Positions 47,155 through 52,308 of a stretch of DNA of 52,308 nucleotides are shown piece by piece. The notes beneath the pieces were generated by a model. That model did no database searches, had not been told where the DNA came from, and saw nothing but the letters and a program-made list of their open reading frames with translations. Origin of the DNA: Haloplasmatales bacterium 4B (GTDB taxonomy: Bacteria; Bacillota_I; Bacilli_A; Haloplasmatales; Haloplasmataceae). Numbering within the stretch: position 1 is the stretch's first letter; the number at the start of each line of letters is the position of its first letter. Both the position numbers and the translations under genes were made by a program. The stretch spans positions 1-52,308 of the forward strand of contig NSKI01000017.1 of assembly GCA_003586005.1 (NCBI GenBank), given 5' to 3'.

Positions 47155-48366
47155 TTAAGTCCATCCATCAGTAAATACTAGTTTAAATTTTATCTTTTCA
47201 GCAGCTCTTTTTGCGTTTTCTACTGCGTCTATTTCATTATCACCAGTAGCTATAACATAAGCATATCTATCAGCTAAAGAATTTGGAGGAGTAAGCATTG
47301 ATCCCTTTTTAGGCTTAATAAAGACTGATTTTACCCCTTTACTTTTTATGGCATCATTAAGACCAATTACTTCTAATAGTTTTCCTGCATTTGATAAGAC
47401 AATATATTCAGTATACGTATATTTTTTATGTTGAGGAACAAGGTCTGGAATACCACCTACAGCTAATTTAATTGTTTCTTTAACAATATTTATTCCTAAA
47501 CCGATTTCAATAAATTCATTCATTGAGCTTCCAGAAATTCTTGGATTTATTTCAATTAATTTCCAACTATTATTTACATAACGCATTTCTAGATGACAAC
47601 TTCCATTTTCCATTCCATGAAGTTTTATAATATCTTTTACAACAGTTTTAAGTTTAGAATAAAATGCTTTGGTTAGATTATTAACTAAATTATACCCAGT
47701 TACAATAAAATGTCCATTAATGATAATTATGTTTTGTTTAATAACAGCAATTATTTTTACTTCTTTACCCACAACTAAAGTTTCAATTAGATATTGTGGT
47801 CCATCAAGGTATTCTTCAATTAGATATTTTTTTGAGTGATCCCTACAGGCAATAAAGTCATTATAATTATTTATTATATGTACATCTTTTGAACCTGTTG
47901 AATTTGGATTTTTCATAATAAACGGACTCATCTGCACTATTTCAGTTTCTGAAAGAGTTTTACTATTTTCTATTACTTTATACCATGGAGCATATGAAGA
48001 CCCCTTTAATGCTTCTCTGGATAATATCTTATCTTGCATTTTCAGAACAGCACTTGAGGTAAATCTACCAACTTCAAACTCATCAGCTAATTTGCATGCT
48101 ATATAACAATTGGGTTCAACAAAACTTACGATCGCTTCAATTGTAAAACCATTTAAAATTAGTTGGTTAATTTTACTTTTCATCATCTCAAAATCACTCA
48201 AATTACAAAATTCCATATAATGAACATCTGGATATTCTTTTCTTCTTCTAAGATGAATTGAACGATTAGTAAGTAATACTGTGAAATAACCTAATAATTC
48301 TGCTGCCTTAATTGCTTCCCTGCTAGAACCTGAACTTAATGTTCCGATAAATACAATTGTTTTCAT
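47155..48366 (-). CDS. ATP-grasp ligase of unknown specificity
   Basis: 403 residues. The N-terminus is Rossmann-like (TIVFIGTLSSGSSREAIKAAELLG), followed by the ATP-grasp fold of the carbamoyl-phosphate synthetase type: the nucleotide-binding loop FIMKNPNSTGSKDV, the hinge YLIEEYLDGP, and the metal-binding ends HLEMRY and LIEINPRISGSS. Relatives form amide or peptide bonds from a carboxyl and an amine. It lies 35 nt after a YheC/YheD-type ATP-grasp gene on the same strand. Substrate unknown. Confidence 0.82.
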   Translation of the reverse strand: MKTIVFIGTLSSGSSREAIKAAELLGYFTVLLTNRSIHLRRRKEYPDVHYMEFCNLSDFEMMKSKINQLILNGFTIEAIVSFVEPNCYIACKLADEFEVGRFTSSAVLKMQDKILSREALKGSSYAPWYKVIENSKTLSETEIVQMSPFIMKNPNSTGSKDVHIINNYNDFIACRDHSKKYLIEEYLDGPQYLIETLVVGKEVKIIAVIKQNIIIINGHFIVTGYNLVNNLTKAFYSKLKTVVKDIIKLHGMENGSCHLEMRYVNNSWKLIEINPRISGSSMNEFIEIGLGINIVKETIKLAVGGIPDLVPQHKKYTYTEYIVLSNAGKLLEVIGLNDAIKSKGVKSVFIKPKKGSMLTPPNSLADRYAYVIATGDNEIDAVENAKRAAEKIKFKLVFTDGWT

Positions 48367-48401
48367 TATCTCAACTGCCCTTCTAAAATAATAATAAGGT
48401 A

Positions 48402-49454
48402 TCAGCTACCTTCCTTTTTCACATTATTTAGCGCTAAATAAACCGCATAATTTATCATATTTTTAACTACATCTAATTCTAAATAAAAAGCTGGGGGGCA
48501 ACCAGGTCTCCAATTAATTTCATAAATCCATATTTTGTTAGATTCATCTAACCCTACATCAATTCCTAATTCATCAATTGACTCATTGTAATTTTTTAAT
48601 TGAATCTTATCCATTTTTTTAGCTAGTTGAATTGAAAAGTGCTCTAAATAGCTTTTTATATTAAAATGATTTTCTCCAAACTCTTGTTTTAAAAATGGTT
48701 CTATGTAGATTGTAGACCCCCCACTGCTAATATTTGATACAATACTTCCAGCAGGTCCTATTCTCGGATAAATAGCAGTAATTACCCATTCACCTTTTTC
48801 ATTTTTTTGAGTATGCAAACGAAAATCATATGAATTTCCACTTTTTGTTTTACATTTAATATATTTTTGAATAAGACATACTTCATCTTTAATATTATAT
48901 TTCAAAAATCTTAATAAAGCGTTATAACTTAATGTCATTTTTTCAGAAAGAATACGGACAATATATTTTTCTTTATCCTTTTCTATAAAGATAATTCCAT
49001 GGCCTTTATGACCATTCACAGGTTTAATGACCACTTTGCGATATAGGTTTAAATAATATATAATCTGTCTTTGAAAATACATTATTTGGGATGGTATTAA
49101 GTATTTAGAAAATTCACCATCTTTAAATAATCTATTATACACTATTAATTTGTTTCCAATTGAATGAGTAGTAAAAGGAATTTCTTTTTTTAATCTTTTT
49201 ATTATATTATATGAACGCTTTAAAACTTCAGGACTTCCTGCATTATAAATTACATCGGGAAATCTACTAGATATTTGGACCCAATTACCGTTTTTATAAA
49301 TATATCCATTTATTTTTTTAGTTTCAAAATTAACATTCTTTGGCGAAAAATATAATAATTCTGTACCTTCAGCTTTAGCAACAGCTGCAAAGGCATAAGC
49401 TTTTCTTATTTTATACGGGCTTTTACGATGATGCAGCAAACCTATAAGAATCAT
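48402..49454 (-). CDS. YheC/YheD-family ATP-grasp protein (spore-coat associated family)
   Basis: 350 residues with ATG 49454, which has AAGGAGGG upstream; the frame continues to 49541 without a site. Family marks: HHRKSPYKIRKAYAFAAVAK-type opening (seen as HHRKSP, KAYAFA), PDVIYNAG, VIKPVNGHKGHGI (ATP loop), YDFRLHTQKN, RIGPAGSIVSNISSGG and IYEINWRPG (metal site). In Bacillus YheC and YheD are associated with the spore coat and made in the mother cell; the reaction is not known. Together with its neighbours it forms a locus of amide-forming enzymes. Confidence 0.82.
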   Translation of the reverse strand: MILIGLLHHRKSPYKIRKAYAFAAVAKAEGTELLYFSPKNVNFETKKINGYIYKNGNWVQISSRFPDVIYNAGSPEVLKRSYNIIKRLKKEIPFTTHSIGNKLIVYNRLFKDGEFSKYLIPSQIMYFQRQIIYYLNLYRKVVIKPVNGHKGHGIIFIEKDKEKYIVRILSEKMTLSYNALLRFLKYNIKDEVCLIQKYIKCKTKSGNSYDFRLHTQKNEKGEWVITAIYPRIGPAGSIVSNISSGGSTIYIEPFLKQEFGENHFNIKSYLEHFSIQLAKKMDKIQLKNYNESIDELGIDVGLDESNKIWIYEINWRPGCPPAFYLELDVVKNMINYAVYLALNNVKKEGS

Positions 49455-49582
49455 CTTATATCCCTCCTTTACCATATATGTTGCATTAACTATTATATGA
49501 TATGAACAATTTCTAAAATAGCATATGATTCTAATCCACAAAAATATTTTTACACAAAAATGTATTTATATATCATGTAAAA

Positions 49583-49603
49583 AACCTTGGTATTACTAAG
49601 GTT
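49583..49603 (-). terminator. Terminator of the DUF2156 gene
   Basis: AACCTT and AAGGTT pair around a 9-nt loop, followed by TTTTT on the minus strand. Confidence 0.6.
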
Positions 49604-49640
49604 AATCTTCATCTAGAGCCTAAGTATTACTAAGGTTAAT
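49590..49640. repeat. 17-bp direct repeat, two copies
   Basis: GTATTACTAAGGTTAAT occurs at 49590-49606 and again at 49624-49640 (34-bp period). The first copy forms part of the terminator hairpin, so the repeat may be a duplicated terminator arm. Confidence 0.8.
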
Positions 49641-49654
49641 TCAGTGGTAATCAA

Positions 49655-50644
49655 TTAATTTTTATAAAATACAGCATATCTTTCATAACTCATTACAGGT
49701 CTATACCTTTCTTTTGAGAATGCTAAACCTTTACTTCCTAAATCACTTCCAACATTAATAAACTGAACTTTTGGGTCAATTTTGTTTATTTCTTTTACTA
49801 TAGAGACTGTAAGAAATTCTGTAAGTCCAGTATATTCTTTTTTATACTTAGTTAAGCATCCCCAAGCTTGCCCAGTTGGCAAAATCTCTCCTGAGGTCAT
49901 TCCAATAATTTCGCCATCTAGTTCCACTACCAATATTATATGGTTTAAAGTCTGATAATTTTTAATAATACTCTCAAAATAAAATCCATCTATTATACGT
50001 TTATATTTTTTGCCTGAGGTATTTTTCCAATAATTTCCAACTTTCATTACTGAATTAAAATCTGTTTTTTTATATCTTCTAACTAGAGCGTTTGGATATG
50101 TTTTACAGAATTTATTTCTTTTATTTCTGATATTACTAAACTCTCTTCCTTTTAATTCAATAAGTTTATTTATCGAGAAATGCCTTTCAAGTCCAGTCAG
50201 TTTTTCAACCTTAAATAAATTCTCAAATCTTTTTGATCTATTAAGGAACTCAAGTTGTACTGAATTTATTGGATTTACAATAGACATGTTCTTATATTTG
50301 CTTTCTAGATTCCATATGTAGAAAAAATTTGCACACTTTAGGAGAACATGTATTATATGTTCAGCATCACCTTTGCCAAAAGGTAAACATGGAAGGTATA
50401 ATCTACCATTTTTATATAAAATAATTGTTACTAGCATATTATCAATATATGCTTTGAAAATCTTAAGATTATTTGATTTAGTATGTGCCCACAGATAGGA
50501 AAAATTAGAGGACCAAACATTTACCTGATAATTAGTTTCTTTTATATATTTGGCATATAAATTAGCATCACTTATGTCTAATTCTTCTATTTTCCATCGT
50601 CTAAATTCTTCTTGCCTTTTAAATTTTAATAACCATTCAATCAT
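49655..50644 (-). CDS. DUF2156 (phosphatidylglycerol lysyltransferase C-terminal-like) protein
   Basis: 329 residues with the double-GNAT fold of DUF2156. Seen: SNFSYLWAHT near the N-terminus, the family motif LIELKGREFSNIRNKRNKF (about 165-183), VVELDGEIIGMTSGE and the end NVGSDLGSKGLAFSKERYRP. In MprF the related domain transfers an amino acid from tRNA to lipid; stand-alone members are little studied but may move aminoacyl or acyl groups. RBS AAGGTG. Divergent from the Mur ligase and upstream of the ATP-grasp pair, though a terminator separates it from the latter. Confidence 0.82.
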   Translation of the reverse strand: MIEWLLKFKRQEEFRRWKIEELDISDANLYAKYIKETNYQVNVWSSNFSYLWAHTKSNNLKIFKAYIDNMLVTIILYKNGRLYLPCLPFGKGDAEHIIHVLLKCANFFYIWNLESKYKNMSIVNPINSVQLEFLNRSKRFENLFKVEKLTGLERHFSINKLIELKGREFSNIRNKRNKFCKTYPNALVRRYKKTDFNSVMKVGNYWKNTSGKKYKRIIDGFYFESIIKNYQTLNHIILVVELDGEIIGMTSGEILPTGQAWGCLTKYKKEYTGLTEFLTVSIVKEINKIDPKVQFINVGSDLGSKGLAFSKERYRPVMSYERYAVFYKN

Positions 50645-50780
50645 ATATGCACCTTCTTCTTAATTCTATATATATTATGTCAATCTTTTATATGTGAATA
50701 GATATGTATCATAAAACATTGTTCTTTGTTGCATTGTCACATCTAAAATTTTGTAGGTATGTCTTTATATTTAATACCCA

Positions 50781-50808
50781 AACAATATTTTTTGTCTTTC
50801 ATATACTA
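50781..50808 (+). promoter_or_regulatory. Sigma-K-like promoter of the Mur ligase gene
   Basis: AAC (50781-50783), exactly 16 nt, and CATATACTA (50800-50808) match the sigma-K consensus mAC-N16-CATAnnnTA in full. Transcription would begin near 50815, well placed for the ATG at 50858. Confidence 0.45.
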
Positions 50809-50857
50809 AAGTATGAACAGCAATTTTAAGCTGTTAATAAATTTAAGGGGAAAAGAT

Positions 50858-52255
50858 ATGAAAGAAATTGAACTATATAAGATTTGTGACATGTTAAATA
50901 TAGATAAAGAAATAAGTAAACAAATTATAATTAAGAGTGTTGTTACAACTGTTAGTGAATTAGCTGATAACACATTATTGTTTCATTTACATAAGACTCA
51001 AGAAATTGACGATAAAAAGTTTAAACTCTTACACGACTGTTATGTGGTTACTGACCAACCAACACTATTAAATCAAAAACATTTACAAAAACATACTCTT
51101 AACGTCACAGATATAGATGAGGCTTATAAACAATTTATTAATTATTACAGAAATTTATTTTCTTTACCGATAGTAGCAATTACTGGTACTTGCGGAAAAA
51201 CAACTACTAAAGAAATAATAAAACAAGTCATTGAGAAAAAGCATAAAATTTCAGCTACAATCGATAGTAAAAATTCGCTAAGATTTACTCATGATTATTT
51301 AATGAGTATTGATGACAGCTTAAGTGTTGCTGTTTTTGAAACAGGCTTAACCCATCCTGGCGATTTAATATATAATTGTAATTTTTATAAGCCCGAAATT
51401 GGTGTTATCACAAATATCGGAATAGATCATTTAACCGGATGTAAAACTTTTAGTAATTATATTCGTGCAAAAGGGGAAATGCTTGCAGGACTTCGATACA
51501 AGGGAGTACTAATTATAAATAGTGACGACAATAATATTAAAAATATTGATTTTGCACCTTTTAAAGGAACAATCTTAACATTTGGTATTAAGGATAAAGC
51601 AGATTTTTATGGAACCAATATAAAACAAGGTAAAAATGGAATAAATTTTAGACTAATATATAAAAATAAAGAATACGAGATTTATATGCCAGGGTTAGGT
51701 GAACATAATGTTTACAATGCCCTCGGGGCGCTTGCTGTCCTAAAAACACTAGGCCTAAAATTGGAAGAGTCTATCTCCCACTTAACAACATTTAAACATG
51801 TAAAATCTCATTTAGAACAATATGTAGGATATAATAACAGTATTATATTTGATGATACTTGGAGTTCTAATCCAACATCTGTTAAAGCAGCGTTTGAATC
51901 TTTAAATAATTTTAAAAATCCTAAAATAGCTGTATTAGGAAACATCGCATATCTTGGTGATTTTGTATTAGAACAATGCAAAGAAATAGGTAAAATGCTT
52001 GTAGATTATAAATTTGATTATCTTGTCGCAAAAGACAGATTTTCAAAGCAAATAGGAAAAGAATCTGAAAAATTTGGTATGAACAAAGATCAAATCTTTT
52101 ATTGTAATAATGAAGATGAGATAAAAAAAACGCTTGAAAGTCTTTTAAAACCAAAAACCGTTGTCTTATTTAAAATGTCAATGCTTGATAAATCAATGGT
52201 TGATGTTATGAAATATTTTATTAAAACCAAAAAAAAAGGGGCTGTAAAAAAATAA
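50858..52255 (+). CDS. Mur ligase-family protein
   Basis: 465 residues with ATG 50858 (AAGGGG 7 nt upstream); an upstream ATG at 50813 lies at the predicted transcription start. MurF-like layout: a poorly conserved N-terminal domain (1-100), the P-loop TGTCGKTTTK (109-118), the central domain with ETGLTHPGDL, NIGIDHLTG and AKGEML, the GLGEHNVYNALGALA motif, and the C-terminal domain opening IFDDTWSSNPTSVKAA. Mur ligases join an amino acid or peptide to a carboxyl. A second, membrane-linked MurF-like gene is in the window, so this one may serve another polymer. The sigma-K-like promoter and the YheC/YheD neighbour hint at a spore-envelope role (inference). Confidence 0.85.
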   Translation: MKEIELYKICDMLNIDKEISKQIIIKSVVTTVSELADNTLLFHLHKTQEIDDKKFKLLHDCYVVTDQPTLLNQKHLQKHTLNVTDIDEAYKQFINYYRNLFSLPIVAITGTCGKTTTKEIIKQVIEKKHKISATIDSKNSLRFTHDYLMSIDDSLSVAVFETGLTHPGDLIYNCNFYKPEIGVITNIGIDHLTGCKTFSNYIRAKGEMLAGLRYKGVLIINSDDNNIKNIDFAPFKGTILTFGIKDKADFYGTNIKQGKNGINFRLIYKNKEYEIYMPGLGEHNVYNALGALAVLKTLGLKLEESISHLTTFKHVKSHLEQYVGYNNSIIFDDTWSSNPTSVKAAFESLNNFKNPKIAVLGNIAYLGDFVLEQCKEIGKMLVDYKFDYLVAKDRFSKQIGKESEKFGMNKDQIFYCNNEDEIKKTLESLLKPKTVVLFKMSMLDKSMVDVMKYFIKTKKKGAVKK

Positions 52256-52264
52256 ATTGCCCCT
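52237..52264 (+). terminator. Hairpin over the end of the Mur ligase gene
   Basis: AGGGGC and GCCCCT pair around the last codons and stop of the gene (16-nt loop). No clear T run follows, so it is a weak terminator candidate. Confidence 0.35.
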
Positions 52265-52308
52265 AATATAAAAAAGGAACTAAATTCTAGATAATAAATC
52301 TGGAAAGA

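Noticed and set aside
49455-49541. Sigma-K promoter before the YheC/YheD gene
   Set aside because: Several CATAnnnTA matches exist (for example CATATAATA and CATATGCTA) but none has AC at the right distance.

Overview
The window looks like the chromosome of a low-GC, Gram-positive-type bacterium (Bacillota) on a deep branch near Turicibacter, Haloplasma or the Erysipelotrichia. The taxonomic guess is inference. The evidence is the strong AT bias, AGGAGG-type ribosome binding sites, frequent TTG and GTG starts, Bacillus-like gene order (rpiB-glyA-upp-atp; atpC-ywzB-spoIIQ-spoIIID; comFA-comFC-hpf-secA-prfB-ctpB-uvrB) and sporulation genes. UGA is a normal stop: sbcD ends in TGA and release factor 2 is present, so this is not a UGA-recoding mollicute. 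Cell-wall precursor genes (ddl, a Mur ligase, glmM) are present.

Layout. 1-120: left edge with a possible insertion-sequence tail and a hairpin. 122-8221: lipoprotein, uvrB (with a LexA-like box), ctpB, prfB (no programmed frameshift), secA. 8222-9177: transposase relic and a SUKH-domain protein. 9331-16569: sbcC/sbcD, hpf, a cold-shock protein, comFC/comFA; the flagellar block that lies between comFC and hpf in Bacillus is absent. 16868-19392: two degV paralogues and a divergent YigZ-family gene. 19418-20793: spoIIID, spoIIQ and a DUF1146 gene. 21255-25541: three tandem HTH-TPR regulators plus a 44-codon secreted-peptide gene. 25642-35440: complete ATP synthase operon preceded by upp, glyA and rpiB. 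35723-38427: XRE regulator divergent from clpP and a methyltransferase. 38528-42081: hydrolase, membrane-anchored Mur ligase and Ddl-like ligase. 42166-45337: cdaA, a small membrane gene, glmM and an AAC(3)-type acetyltransferase. 45404-46888: DUF3006 protein and a ComEC-like lipoprotein whose lamin-tail domain is cut off by an in-frame stop. 47155-52255: two ATP-grasp ligases, a DUF2156 protein and a divergent Mur ligase with a sigma-K-like promoter.

Most notable is an apparent RRNPP (PlcR/NprR-like) quorum-sensing module inserted in the conserved atpC-to-spoIIQ interval. A receptor-regulator (24288-25541) is followed by an uncharted peptide gene (24049-24183) that encodes a signal peptide and ends LPLPFSVFS, close in kind to the LPFEF core of PapR. 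This gene has its own promoter with a perfect 16-bp palindrome centred about 50 bp upstream of the expected transcription start. Two further receptor paralogues follow without recognisable peptides.

Other points of interest are a c-subunit with the full Na+-binding residue pattern, a locus made almost entirely of amide-bond-forming enzymes next to a mother-cell-type promoter, a Mur ligase whose UDP-binding domain is replaced by transmembrane helices, a missing cdaR, and repeated nesting of stop codons inside terminator arms.
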